Part shown: positions 11,091 through 21,530 of the stretch, one piece after another
Layout: every line of letters begins with the position of its first letter
How positions within the stretch are numbered: position 1 is the first letter of the stretch
Assembly (NCBI GenBank): GCA_963575745.1
Contig: CAUYUJ010017902.1
Span: 1 to 64,000, forward strand
Direction of reading: 5' to 3'
Length of the DNA stretch: 64,000 nt
Origin: Prorocentrum cordatum
Taxonomy: Eukaryota > Sar > Dinophyceae > Prorocentrales > Prorocentraceae
Made by a program: the position numbers and the translations under genes
Notes under the pieces: generated by a model
Databases searched by the model: none
What the model saw: only the letters and a program-made list of their open reading frames with translations
Told to the model about the DNA's origin: nothing

Positions 11091-11329
11091 TTCTTCCGGG
11101 CCAGTCACCGCCCTCCCCGTTTCCTGGGCCCTCCTCCTCAGGCGCGCCAGCAAAAACAACATTGAGCAACGTCGTGACTGGGTCCAAGGGAAGCTCCGTC
11201 CCTTTGATTCCTTCCCCGCCAGGGGGGGGGTCCAGGGGGAGGGGGGGGTCCCAGGGGGCTCCCGGGGAGGGTGCCGGGGGGGGCCCAGGTCAGAATACCT
11301 CCCCCCCTGGGGAGGCCGGGCACCAAAAA

Positions 11330-11965
11330 ATTCCCAAGACGAGCCAAGAGTGCCCCAAGAGCCCCAAGAGTGCCCCAAGAGGCCCCCAAGACGGTCCAAG
11401 AGGACCCCGAATCGCCGAACGATCGGTGCAAGACGTCTTTACGGCCTCCGGACGGCCCCCGAGGGCTAGAAGACGCCCCAAGAAGCTTCGAAAAGCACTC
11501 CCAAGAGAGCCCCAGGAGGCAAAATCCACTGATTTCCCGTAAGTTTTTCAATGATTTGGGCGTTCTCGCCTTTTCAGCTTCCCGACGCTCCAGAACGGCC
11601 CAAGAGGCTCCAACGATCGCCCCAAGAGGCCCCCAAGAGGGTCCCGAAACAGACCCAAGAAAGCCCGAAGACGGCCCAAGACGCCCGCAAGACGGCCCAC
11701 GAGGCCCCCAAGAGGGCTCCAAGAGTGTGCCCAGTCAGGAGAACCAAACGGACATGTCGAGCCCTCCGCCCAGAGAGGCTCCCAGGAGGCCCCAAGAGGC
11801 CCCACAAGAGGCCCTCAAGAGGCTCCAAGAGGCCCCCAAGAGGCCTCCTGTAAGCCCCAAGAGGCTCCCAAGAGGCTCCCAAGAGGCCTCCAAGGTACTC
11901 CCAAAGGGCCCCCAAAACTGCCCGCCAGAGGCCTCCGAGAGCGCTCCGAAGAGACCCAAAGCAGA
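11330..11965. repeat. GGCCCAAGA-type repeat block 3
   Basis: Same superfamily as block 1. The internal non-repetitive segment at 11550-11600 (TTCTCGCCTTTTCAG, then CCGACGCTCCAGAACGGCCC) is the counterpart of 53105-53155 and, more weakly, of 7880-7925, so these blocks descend from a longer composite unit. Confidence 0.83.
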
Positions 11966-11987
11966 ATCCCTGAGGACTCTGACCCAC

Positions 11988-12031
11988 GTCAGCGTCGTCG
12001 TCGTCGTTGTCGTCGTCGTTGTCGTCGACCC
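11988..12031. repeat. (GTC)n trinucleotide tract
   Basis: Short GTC/GTT microsatellite at the end of block 3. Confidence 0.88.
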
Positions 12032-12354
12032 CCTTCAGGGTCGGCGGCACTGGCCCTAAGGCACTCAAAAAGAATCATCTTCTTACTCCAACGACAGCAA
12101 GAGAAACACGTAATGACTGCACAGAGTAAACAGCGACAAGCACACACACACACAGATATTGAGAGAGAGCAGACTGCAGAAAATAAGAAACGCCGCAGCG
12201 GCGCATCGCTCCTGGGCCTTCTACCAGTCAGCCCATCATTGGCACGGTGTAAAAAACACTGGTGGCAAGGGTCCATGCTCCTTGATCCATAGACTGCGAG
12301 ACATGCTCGGTGGCAACTCATGGGGGCCTCCCATACCATCTTGTCGGCTCTTGC

Positions 12355-12497
12355 GAATCGACGCTGATCGACGCTAAATCGACGCAAATCGACGCAAATC
12401 GACGCTAACTCGACGCTAATCGACGCTAGCCGACGCTAAACCGGCGCTCTCATCGACTCCCAGAAGCTGATCGACGCTAATCGACGCTAAAGACGGA
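12355..12497. repeat. 11-bp minisatellite ATCGACGCTAA
   Basis: About a dozen copies of ATCGACGCTAA with single-base variants and one interrupted segment near 12440-12470. It lies between two copies of GCTCCTTGATCCATAGACT (12279 and 12539), which form a short direct-repeat pair around the array. Confidence 0.9.
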
Positions 12498-12914
12498 ATC
12501 AAGAGGTTGGGCCAGGCTCCCATGATTTGCAACCAAAACGCTCCTTGATCCATAGACTAGGGCACGTGAGCGTCAAGACGCTCAGGGGGGAGAGAAAAAA
12601 GACGGGAGGCCGCGGGAGGGCGCTGGCTGGGAGCCCGCGGGCCGCACGACAACCGACCGACAGACTGGGCTCATGTGTTATGTTGTTCCCATCGCACTCG
12701 AGGACTACATCTCACAGATAATTTCGAGCAACCCGAAAAATATCGAAGCGTCTGTCCGACACGCTGGTCAAATGTCGAACAAGTATCGCCGCCCGTTTCG
12801 GGATGTGTCCTTGGTGCTCGAGATTATTCTGGGGGTCATCAAGGCTAAAGTAGGTTGGAACATCATAACCCATGTGACAAAAGGATTGAAGAAAGAAGAC
12901 GCTGCGAGCCCCCT

Positions 12915-13345
12915 CGAGGAGGAGGAGAAGGAGGAGGAGCAGGAGGAGGAGCAGGAGGGGGAGGAGGAGGAGCAGGAGGAGGTGGAGGGCGGAGCAGGAG
13001 CAGGAGCAGGAGGAGGAGCAGGAGGAGGAGGAGGAGGGCGGAGGAGGGACAGAAGGCGGAGGGCGGGGGAGGAGCAGAAGGAGGAGGAGGAGGAGGAGGA
13101 GGAGGAGGAGGAGCAGGAGGAGGAGGAGGGGGGCGGAGGAAGAGCAGAAGGAGGAGGAGGAGGAGGAGAGGAGAGCAGGAGGAGGAGCAGGAGGAGGAGG
13201 AGGAGGAGCAGGAGAAGGAGGAGGAGGGCGGAGGAGGAGCAGAAGGAGGAGAAGGAGCAGGAGCAGGAGGAGCAGGAGCAGGAGGAGGAGGAGAAGCAGG
13301 AGGGAGGAGGAGGAGGAGGGCGGAGGATGAGGAGGAGGAAAAGCC
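12915..13345. repeat. Long purine (GAG/GCAG/GGCGGA) low-complexity tract
   Basis: More than 400 bp almost without pyrimidines on the plus strand except C in GCAG and GGCGG words. It produces long Glu/Gly/Arg frames on plus and Ser/Leu/Pro frames on minus, none of which should be read as genes. Confidence 0.93.
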
Positions 13346-13519
13346 CTCGACGGCATGGCCTCGGCCCGGCACGCGGCCACCGGCGCGCGGGGCACGGCGC
13401 CCGCACGCGCAGGCGGCACGCGCGTCCTGCCGCCTGGAGCGCGGGCCACGGCACCGGCACGCGGGCACTCCACGACCCGGCACGGCAGGCGGGCGGCACA
13501 CTCGCGAGGCGAGCGGGGA

Positions 13520-13697
13520 TTCTCCTCCTCCTCCCTCCTTCCTCCTCCTCCTCCTCCTCCTCCTCCCCCTCCTCCTCCCTCCTCCTCCTCCTCCTCCTCC
13601 TCCCTCCTCCTCCCCTCCTCCCTCCTCCCTCCTCCTCCTCCTCCTTCCTCCTCCTCCTCCTCCTCCTCCTCCTCCTCCTCATCCTCATCCTCCTCCT
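13520..13697. repeat. (TCC)n microsatellite, interrupted
   Basis: TCC tract with CCC and TTC breaks. It ends just before family C copy 1. Bases 13346-13519 are a GC-rich linker without a recognised feature. Confidence 0.92.
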
Positions 13698-13703
13698 ACA
13701 GAG

Positions 13704-13862
13704 GTCGGGCACGTCCCCCTACAGGGGGATAGGGGGATCTTGGACGGAAAAAATAAAAAGGCCAAGAAGTACTCGAAAAGTGCCAGGGGTACTCAAAAGA
13801 TTGTCCCCAGGCTATTTTTGCACTGCTTTTTAAAACTCCTCCTGCAGAGGAACAGGCCCGAC
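13704..13862 (+). mobile_element. Family C inverted-repeat element, copy 1 (MITE-like)
   Basis: About 160 bp. The left arm (13704-13725) reads GTCGGGCACGTCCCCCTACA and the right arm (13841-13862) is CCTGCAGAGGAACAGGCCCG plus AC; 17 of 22 positions pair. The better preserved copy at 52611-52764 pairs 20 of 22. The interior is AT-richer and non-coding. Confidence 0.72.
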
Positions 13863-14053
13863 TTCAATGTATCCATATCAACCGCCTCGGAGCCGACGTC
13901 CTGGTGCCCCAGCGGGCGGTGAATATATGGACATATGTTGGCCCCGGCGGCCAAAATAGATCCATATCCAGCGCCCGCCGAGAGGCCCCCGAAAATTCAT
14001 CCTCCAGGCGGTGGTCATGTGTAAATTCCCGCCTCGGGACACTCTAGAATCAC

Positions 14054-14100
14054 GTCGGGCAAGTCCCCCTACAGGCCGATATTCGAGGATAAATAAAACA
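14054..14100 (+). mobile_element. Family C, left-end fragment
   Basis: GTCGGGCAAGTCCCCCTACA followed by GGCCGATATTCGAGGATAAA matches the left 45 bp of the 52611 copy. No right arm was found, so this is a truncated copy. Confidence 0.6.
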
Positions 14101-14241
14101 TACTGCAAATAATCAGCAATTTCTTTTATTCAGAAGAAACCGAAACGATATTCGACGATGATCATCAAAAATAGTTCTTTGCATTGAAAGAAAACTCGCC
14201 CCCAGACTATTGTTCTATTACGCTTGAGCATTCCTCTAGAA

Positions 14242-14402
14242 CTAAAGGGACCCAGGGACACACAAAGAAATACACACCAATAACCAGACTCCCCATATTC
14301 TCCCACATCTCCTGGGTTCCTGTCTTCCCCCCCACCACTGCCCATCTTTTCCCATCTTTTCCTGGGAGCCGACGATGACTTGCGCCTCTGCGTGTGCTGC
14401 TT
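14242..14402 (+). mobile_element. Family D short element, copy 1
   Basis: About 160 bp: starts AAGGGACCCAGGGACACAC, contains CTCCCCATATT, TCTTCCCCCCCA, CCTGGGAGCCGACGATGA and ends TTCCCCCTCCTG. The insertion at 18206-18348 defines the true ends of the family. No open frame is shared by the copies. Confidence 0.72.
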
Positions 14403-14512
14403 CCCCCTCCTGCAGAGCGAGGGCACCCCGCACGGCACGCGGGCACCCCGCGAGAGCACCCGGCAGCGGCACGTCGGCGCGGCACCCCGCTCGGCACGCT
14501 CCAAACACAAAA

Positions 14513-14576
<64 letters not shown>
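14513..14576. repeat. (ACA)n microsatellite
   Basis: Pure ACA tract of about 60 bp, in the flank of family D copy 1. A second one (15862-15931) flanks family D copy 2. Confidence 0.95.
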
Positions 14577-14791
14577 CATTTAAGACTGGGGACACTCCGT
14601 TCTCACCAGTGCCAGGGTTTTCATAGGAGGCGGGCAATACCCCCACTTTGTGGGGGGGCCGGTTCAAGCTCTACCAAGTTTCCAAACGACTCTTCGCCAC
14701 CACCCACACCCAGCTTCCCGCCCTATGACGTTCGGACACTTCACTTCGTGGCCTGCGGACGACCTTGGCTACTACACTGGCGCATGGGTAC

Positions 14792-15650
14792 AGTGACTTG
14801 TTGTGGTAACATTTTGTGGAAGCTAGCTTAGTATACGACTTCTCCCCCTGTTCCAACACTGGACACCTGTACCGTTTCCCGACGTTTTTCCGTTTCTGTA
14901 CCACACAAGCGAAGAACACTTATTTTGAGTGGTACCGCGTGCGTGGCGCCAGCATACCACAGGACTTGTTTCCGTTGTTGTCGATGACGTGGTGACACAC
15001 TGACTTGTTGTGGTACCATGCCGACAACGACGACGCGACGACGCGCGCATGTGTCCCGCATGATATTTTTTGCAAGGGATTGTGGCCCCTGGCAGGCGCG
15101 CGAACGCCGTTGAAAGAGCTTGCGAAAACAGCTCGCGCGAGCTCTATAACATAAATGTTGAAAAACCATTGGTTTTTAAGGATTCGGACAGCGCGCGCGG
15201 GTAGAAATTTTGAAAATTCGTACAGATGTTTTTCGAGAACCTACGGTGCGATTCGTATGATTTTATGTTGCGCGGTGCTAAAATTCCTAAGAAACCCAAT
15301 GATTTTTGAAGATTTCGGCGTGCGCGCGCGAAGAAAAAACGAATGTGTCCCACATGGTATTATTTGACAGGGATGATGGCCCTGGCAGGCGCGCAACCTT
15401 TGTTGCAGAAGTTCGAAGCACGTGAAAAAGTTGCTCGCAAGAGCCCGTTTGACAGAAATGTTGAAAAAGTATTGGGTTTCCTAAGAAATCCGCAAGAGCG
15501 CGCGGGGTGAATTTTTGAAACCCTTTTTTTGAAAAACCATTGGGTTTTTCATGTTTTTATGTGAAAATCGCTACGAAGACTAAGGTTTTGGAAGGATTTC
15601 GTCTTGCGCGCGCGAATGTGCACTTCGTGTCATTTGTTGCAAGGGATTCT
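14792..15650. repeat. ~293-bp AT-rich tandem repeat with GCGCGCGCG motifs
   Basis: GTGTCCC(G/A)CATG occurs at 15051 and 15344, with a third decayed start at 15618. Each is followed by TTGCAAGGGAT-like sequence, GGCAGGCGCGC, AAATGTTGAAAAA and an alternating GCGCGCGCG tract. A separate pair of GTGACTTGTTGTGGTA words (14792 and 15000) precedes the array. No gene recognised. Confidence 0.75.
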
Positions 15651-15861
15651 TGAAGTTTGGTCATGTTAGAACAAGAAATGTTCACTTTGCCTTATTTTTT
15701 GCAAGGGAAAACCGATCGTAACAACACAACCGGATCTGGTATACCCCGTTTTGCCTGAGACTTCCTCACGAAAATGATGAAAATGTGGATGCGGCCTAGG
15801 CGGCGGGGGGGGCGCGCACCAGGGGTCCCAACAATAATTATTCTTTAGAAATAATAATGTT

Positions 15862-15862
15862 C

Positions 15863-15931
<69 letters not shown>
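15862..15931. repeat. (CAA)n microsatellite
   Basis: Pure CAA tract of 70 bp. Confidence 0.96.
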
Positions 15932-15933
<2 letters not shown>

Positions 15934-15991
15934 AACGACGCGGGCACGGCACGACGCACGGGCACAAAGCCCGGCGCACCTCCACGGAAGG

Positions 15992-16268
15992 GGCCCCGGG
16001 ACACGCAAAGAAAAGAGGCACAAAAAGAACCAGGCTCCCCGTAGTTCCCCGTATTTCAAGGAGGAAAAAACACACACAGGCACAATGAACCGTCGACTCC
16101 CAGGAACATACGGGAAAATATGGGCATTGGGCGGGAAGACCCAAACCCCGAAAATATAGAAAAGTATGTGGGTTTTTGTCATCCCCCCCGCTCCCCATCC
16201 TTGCCCACATCCTCTGGGGAGCCGACGATGAATTGCGTCTCTGTGTGTGTTTTTCCCCCTCCTGCCTC
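15992..16268. mobile_element. Family D, compound copy 2 (head-to-head arrangement)
   Basis: The left part (15992-16048) matches the start of family D. The segment 16050-16175 matches the family D right half in reverse complement, and 16176-16268 matches it again in the forward sense. The result is a large inverted repeat around 16175. It may reflect a second insertion in opposite orientation or an inverted duplication. Confidence 0.6.
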
Positions 16269-16418
16269 GCGGCGTGCCGCTCGCGCCCCAGGCACCCCAG
16301 GGCACGGCGCGGCACCGCGGGCACGGCCCCGGCACGGCGCGGCACCGCGGGCGGCACCCTTCCCCCGCACCGCCGGGTGCAGGGAGGGGCCCCCCTACGG
16401 TGCACAAAAGGTGACTAC

Positions 16419-16572
16419 CTACCAGACAACCCCAACCCAACCCGAAGACTCGAATTTCGGATTGGGGGGGGTACGAGTTCCACACGTGTTTTTTCAGTGT
16501 TCCCCGACCCCCCCCCAACTGGAAATGGAGGGCAGATTGAGGCCTTCGGGTTGGGTTGGGGTGGTTTGGTGG
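16419..16572 (+). mobile_element. Family B inverted-repeat element, copy 2
   Basis: The left arm (16419-16447) and right arm (16544-16572) pair at 26 of 29 positions. It shares the CGAATTTCGG core and GGAAATGGAGGGC segment with copy 1 (4993). Similarity to copy 1 also extends a few bases left of the arm (GACT..CTACCAGAC), so the true element may be slightly longer. Confidence 0.78.
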
Positions 16573-16757
16573 GTGGTGAAAAGGGGACCCCCCTGTCGCC
16601 TTCGCTGTTCGGGGGGGGGGGGGGGAACATCGGGGGAGGGCCGAGGGTGTAGAGCGAGGGCCACAGCGAGGCCCTAACGGACACCGAACGGGCAGAAGAG
16701 GCCGAGCGAGGCTCGCGGGCAGCTCGCGCATGCTCCACTATCGAGGCTTCGACTTCA

Positions 16758-17069
16758 ATGTGCAACGCTGCATGGTTCCACATTGAGTTGAATGAATGCG
16801 TTCACCGCCATGCTTTTCAAGAACGCCAGTCGTGGGCGATGAATAACATACCACTTGTTAATGTAATGTTCCATGTGGATTCCATGTTGTACTATGAAAT
16901 CATGCATGCTCCGATCGAAAGCTCGTCCTTCATGGCAACTGCACGCCCGCACGAAATCGATGCAAGGCCACGCCTGGGCCCGAAAACGATCGAGAAAACA
17001 AGCTTCGGCGCGAAGTTCTGGCGCGCTCTCCCGCGCGCGCCCTTGGGCAGCAAGGGGGGGGGCAGATGA
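16758..17069 (+). other. Non-repetitive 103-codon open frame, unassigned
   Basis: This frame is notable only for lying outside repeats and having a balanced composition. It matches no family I know, has no clear start context or splice signals, and the minus strand is also open for part of the interval. I list it as the least repetitive frame in this area and do not claim it is a gene. Confidence 0.2.
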
Positions 17070-17789
17070 AAAACACCTGTTTGCCAGCCGGCGTTCGTTA
17101 GCCATCCCCTGGCACTCACGAACGGGCCCCAGGACGAAGAAGAGTGGCAATGCTGCCGAGCGCTGGCCGAGAGGCACGGGCGAGCTGCGTCAACATGTCC
17201 TCCCCTCCCCTACCTACTCATCTATCATGTCATGCTCTCCCCCAGGATTCCGTGTTCTCTCTTCCTAGGTACAGATTCCTCTCTTTTCTGCCCACATACA
17301 CGTCTACCAGTATTCGACCGTGCTCTGGCCCACCTTATCCTGCAGCACCCTTGTGTGAGAGAAAAAGAAAATGAATGAGTGAGTGAGAGAGAGAGAGACG
17401 GGTAAAGAAGTCCACCTGTACCTCCAACGGCCACCAAGGGGTGACAGGCTACGTGCATCGCAACAGCAAGGCAAGTCCGAGCTGATCACAAAGCGGCTAG
17501 CGCCACAGGCCATCCAATCAAGCCAGCCAGCGAATAACTGTTGCTCACAACTCGCTCCATCACGAGGAAGGGGCTGCACGACGGGAAAGTCTGCAAGGAG
17601 CTGGGATAAAGAGGCGGAAACCGAGCGAAGACAAAAGGATGCAGGAATGGAAGAGAGGATGGCATGTGGGTGGTGGGTGACACGTGGTCCACGGTCGCTG
17701 CTCAAGGCTGCTTAATAAGCCCCCCCCATGCCACCCCAATCGCCAGCCCGTTCTGACCTCTCCACGCCCACCGAACCCAACCCCTCGAG

Positions 17790-17829
17790 CGATCCACCAC
17801 CACCACCACCACCACCACCACCACCACCC
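17790..17829. repeat. (CCA)n microsatellite
   Basis: Short CCA tract. The rest of 17070-18000 is without recognised features apart from a short GA-rich stretch near 17375-17400. Confidence 0.93.
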
Positions 17830-18099
17830 ACGCGTATTCCTACACCCGTTCCAACACCCACGCTTATTAAACAACCTGGAGAACACTGTCTGCGCGCGTG
17901 TGTAGGTATGCTTGTTTACACCTGCGTTGGCGCGTGCGCTCGCGCACTGGAGCCTGAGCCCCCGCGCAGTGCGTGACGTGCCCGCGCGCGAGACATGTGC
18001 TGAAACTTTAACTCGCTTTCGAAAAGTACTCCTCCTGCTCCGCCTCTTCCTCCCCCTCCTCCGCGTCCTCTCCTCCTTCCTCCTCCTCAATTCCTTGTC

Positions 18100-18981
18100 C
18101 TTGTGAATAACTTCTCCCTGTCGCACCCCGAGGCAAATTCTTAGGGCGGGCCGGGCGTTTCGCCTGAGACTTCCTCACCATGTATGACTCTGAAGAGAAA
18201 AATTAAAGGTGCCGTGGGGCACTCAAACAAATAGACACAAATGACAGGATTCCAAATATTTTCCATGTTTTCTGTGGTTTCGTCTTCCCATATTTTCCTA
18301 CATGTTCCTGGGAGTCGACGATTAATTGATTATGTTTTTCCCCCTCCTGAAAAATTAGCAACAGCTTCACAGATAGAGGGCGGGTCGTTTTCAAAATGTG
18401 GCTCCCGCATTAGCGCGGCGCACATTCGTTTGAAAAATGTGCTAGAGCTTCACGGATTGAAGGCAGGTCGTTTTCAAAATGTGGTTTTCGCCTTAGCGCG
18501 GCGCACATCCGTTTCTTTAATTTGCCAAACCTTCACGGATTGATGGGGGGTGCTTTCCCAATTGTGGCTCTCGCCATAGCGCGGCGCACACTCGTTTTCA
18601 TAAAGTGCAAGTGGCTCTTGCTTTAGCACGGCGTAGTTCGTTTTCAAAAGTTGCAAGAGTTTCACGAATCGAAGGCGGTTCTTCTTCAAACTGTGGCTCT
18701 CGCCTTAGCGCTGCGCATTCTCGTTTAAAAAATATGGAAAAGCTTCTCGGATTGCCCATGAACGAAGTACCAGAAATTGTGTTTTGATAAGATTCAGATT
18801 ACGCGGGCGCAACAGTTACGTTGATCCGCTGTGTTGAAGCCCGAGGAACGGCGTTCTAGCACGATTCAGGATCGTCAACACGCAATACTCAGGTTGACCC
18901 GCGGCAATGGAATCCCGAAAACAATGTTTTGCCATGCTTCAGGGCCTTCATCGCTGATGACTCTTGGGTTTTTTGTTATGG
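18100..18981 (+). mobile_element. Dispersed family A, copy 2, carrying a family D insertion
   Basis: It aligns along its length with 2265-3012: left block (GTTTCGCCTGAGAC), about five ~90-bp subrepeats (TTCACGGATTGA, then TTTTCAAAATGTGG), right block (GCGGGCGCAACAGTTACG, then GATGACTCTTGGG), then a (TCC)n tract from 18982. Relative to copy 1 it holds an extra 143 bp plus a 9-bp duplication at 18197-18357, which is the family D insertion. No coding capacity was found. Confidence 0.78.
18206..18348 (+). mobile_element. Family D element, copy 3, with 9-bp target duplication
   Basis: 143 bp inserted in family A copy 2. GAAAAATTA is present at 18197-18205 and again at 18349-18357, while the corresponding site in family A copy 1 (about 2357-2363) has no insert. 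The element starts AAGGTGCCGTGGGGCAC and ends TTTTTCCCCCTCCT. It lacks terminal inverted repeats and an A-tail. The direct repeat plus an empty paralogous site make this the best-defined mobile element in the window. Confidence 0.85.
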
Positions 18982-19026
18982 TCCTCCTCCTCCTCCTCCT
19001 CCTCCTCCTCCTCCTCCTCCTCCTCC

Positions 19027-19070
<44 letters not shown>

Positions 19071-19071
19071 G

Positions 19072-19160
<89 letters not shown>
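18982..19160. repeat. (TCC)n then (ATC)n microsatellite
   Basis: A TCC tract to about 19028 changes directly into an ATC tract to 19160 with one GCATC break. It gives artefactual poly-Ser, poly-His, poly-Ile, poly-Asp and poly-Met frames. Confidence 0.96.
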
Positions 19161-19404
19161 ACATAAACCTCCTCTTCCTCCTCGTGCTGATCCTCCCTCC
19201 CCCCCTCCCTCCCAGCCTCAGGCACTGCCCCCGCTCGGCCGGCGCCAACCTGAGCCCTGCTCAACAGGTGCCCCGGGGCGGACCCCTCCCCCCCGGCCGC
19301 CCGCCTCGATGCAGGAGACGAGGGCGCGTGCGCGACCTGCCCCGCTGTGGCTCTGGCCTCTGGCCATCTGGCCCAGCGGGCGGTGGCTCTCTGCCTCTAG
19401 TAAG

Positions 19405-19580
19405 TGGGCACGGAAAAAATGGGTACAATGCCCAACAACAAATGTTGTCCCAAACCAACAGCGGCCGCTGTTGGGCAGGCGGCCTCAAATGGACACGGGC
19501 CGCGGCGGCGCGGACAGCGAGTCCCGTTCAAAATGAAAAGAAACTGCTGTTGGGCATTGTACCCATTCTTTCCGTACCCA
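19405..19580. mobile_element. Foldback element with 36-bp inverted arms
   Basis: The left arm 19405-19440 contains ATGGGTACAATGCCCAACA. The right arm 19545-19580 is its reverse complement with three mismatches over 36 positions. The 104-bp spacer is unrelated to the arms. Only one copy is in the window, so MITE versus local inverted duplication is undecided. Confidence 0.68.
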
Positions 19581-19599
19581 TTTCGTTCGTGCCGATCCA

Positions 19600-21530
19600 G
19601 AAACCCTGCGCCTGGCCAAGAATGAGCTGGGGTCAGGTCACGGAACCCTCCGCGCATAGTCCCGCACCGCTTCCAAGGCCGCTCTCGCCGGGACCCCCTG
19701 GTCCAACCTGGACAGGGAAGTTAGTTTCGAGCACTTGTTCCTCCAATCCCAGCGAGGCAGGGGGCCACCGAAACCGGGAACGGGCGCGCGCCCCCGGAGG
19801 GTGAGGCCTGCTCCCGGGCCCGGCCCCCCGGACATGGAGCGGGGGGGTGGCCCCCGCGCTGTCCGGCGGCTCTTTGCGGCGCCCTCCTCCTCAAAGCCAC
19901 CTGGGGACTCTGGGATCATCCGCTCGGCACGAGGATGCCGCCAATGGTCCCGCCGCTTGGACTAGCCGATGGCAAACAGCTGGCGGGGGGTGGGCCTGCC
20001 TCGGGAAGAGGGTGACCCCTGCGAGGAGGGCTTCCCGTTCCGCCTCGCCGACCTCCTGGAAGCTGGCGGACGCTCCGGAGTGAGGAGGCCCTCCACATGC
20101 CCCCCCCTGCCCTCACCAGCTCACCAGCTGCGAAGGGACGAAGAAGCGCAGGTTCGTAGTCTTGACCAGGAGGACCGCGGCGCCCGGGGAGGGCCCTCTA
20201 GCGGCTGCCCCCTCCCGATCGACGACGGCGCAACACTCGCACAGGCCTGCGGGGCCTGTGCCCGAGGGGGCGCTTCACTCCTCTGGGCGAAGGTAGACTT
20301 TGAAACACTGCCCCTCTCCGCCGGCTGGGGTGGCCCAGCGTGCAAGCGAGAGCGGGGGCGCGGGCGGGCCAAGCTGACAGACCAATCCTTCCTGGCGAGT
20401 TCCCCCCCCCCGAAGCGCGGCGCGTTCATCGCAGACCCACTGGCCCCCTAATTACCCAGCTCCGCCCTTGATTGCGGCACGCTTGGAAGGTGCAGCGATA
20501 AACGCTTCGCACCCGCTGACAATGCTCGTCGCGGGCGACATCCTCGCGCGCCCATCCCTCCGTGTCGGAGTGGCGAACGCCGTCCTTCGAGAGAGGGAAT
20601 GTCTTCTCCCCGGCGGGGCAGCGACAGAGCCCCTCCAGGCCCGACGCCCCCAACCTTCCCGCGGAGGCAGCCCACCCCAGCGATCCCCGCCACGGCTCCC
20701 GACGGCCCGAATCGCCCTGCCGGCGCCACCGGGCGCTGCCGCGGGAGAACCGCTCGCGGAGGCAGCAGCAGCCCTGGCAGATGCCTTCCCCCCCGGGGGC
20801 CCCCTCGTCGACCCCAGCGTCAGAGGTCGCTGCAGGCCACGGCGTTCGCCGGGGGCCCGCCGCCTCTCCTGTGGCAGAGGAAGACCGCCTGCCTCGGGGC
20901 GCCGAGCCTCCGCAGCCGGGGTCGGCTGCAGGTCACCACCGCGCCGCACCAGTAGAGCTGGCCCTGCGCGTCGGCGGTGGGAGATGGCGCGTCTCCCTTC
21001 TCCGGGCGGGCGCGCTCCCCATCGATGACGACCAGGAGGCGGTTGGGCTGGCGGTCGCGGACCCGACCCCACCACCACCACCACTAGGCCGTGCATCCTG
21101 CGGGGCGCGTGGGCGGAAGAGCGCGCGATTGGCGACTCTTCAGAAAATCCACAAGAGAGAGCGAGCACGCGGAGCACCCCGCAGTTGCGAAGCAGGCAGC
21201 TGAGCACAGCGCGACTGTGAAGCAGAAGATGACGCGCAACACTGCTGCGAGATACAGGAGGAGGGAAAAGACAGGGGGCCCGACCCCGCCCCTAGAGAAC
21301 TTCCGAGAAGAAAGGGTCGGACGCGGGGGCGGCATCTGGCCCCCGCCAGTCGAGCCCGCGTCGGGGGGCAAGCCCACGGCTGCTCCCCCGCGAGCGCCGG
21401 CCCCCTGCCCCTCCCATTATAATAGCAGCCCAGCCCAAGCTCCCACGCGCGCCCATCGGTCCAGTCGGCACCGGCGACGAGCTGCAGCGCTGCCCCCACG
21501 GGCTTCCAGATCCAAGCCCCATACAGGGCA
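19600..21530. other. GC-rich coding-like island, unassigned
   Basis: Long frames are open on both strands (plus 19969-20451 and 20468-21028; minus 20452-21207), as expected from GC-rich DNA with few stops. The amino-acid texture resembles the retroelement remnants at 31-39 kb, but I recognise no catalytic motif. The segment 21080-21290 is lower in GC and opens with a (CCA)n of about 15 bp. A decayed retroelement is the likeliest explanation. Confidence 0.35.

Noticed and set aside
12673-13922. Plus and minus frames of 310-390 codons across the purine tract
   Set aside because: Glu/Gly/Arg or Ser/Leu/Pro composition is the direct product of the GAG-type low-complexity tract.
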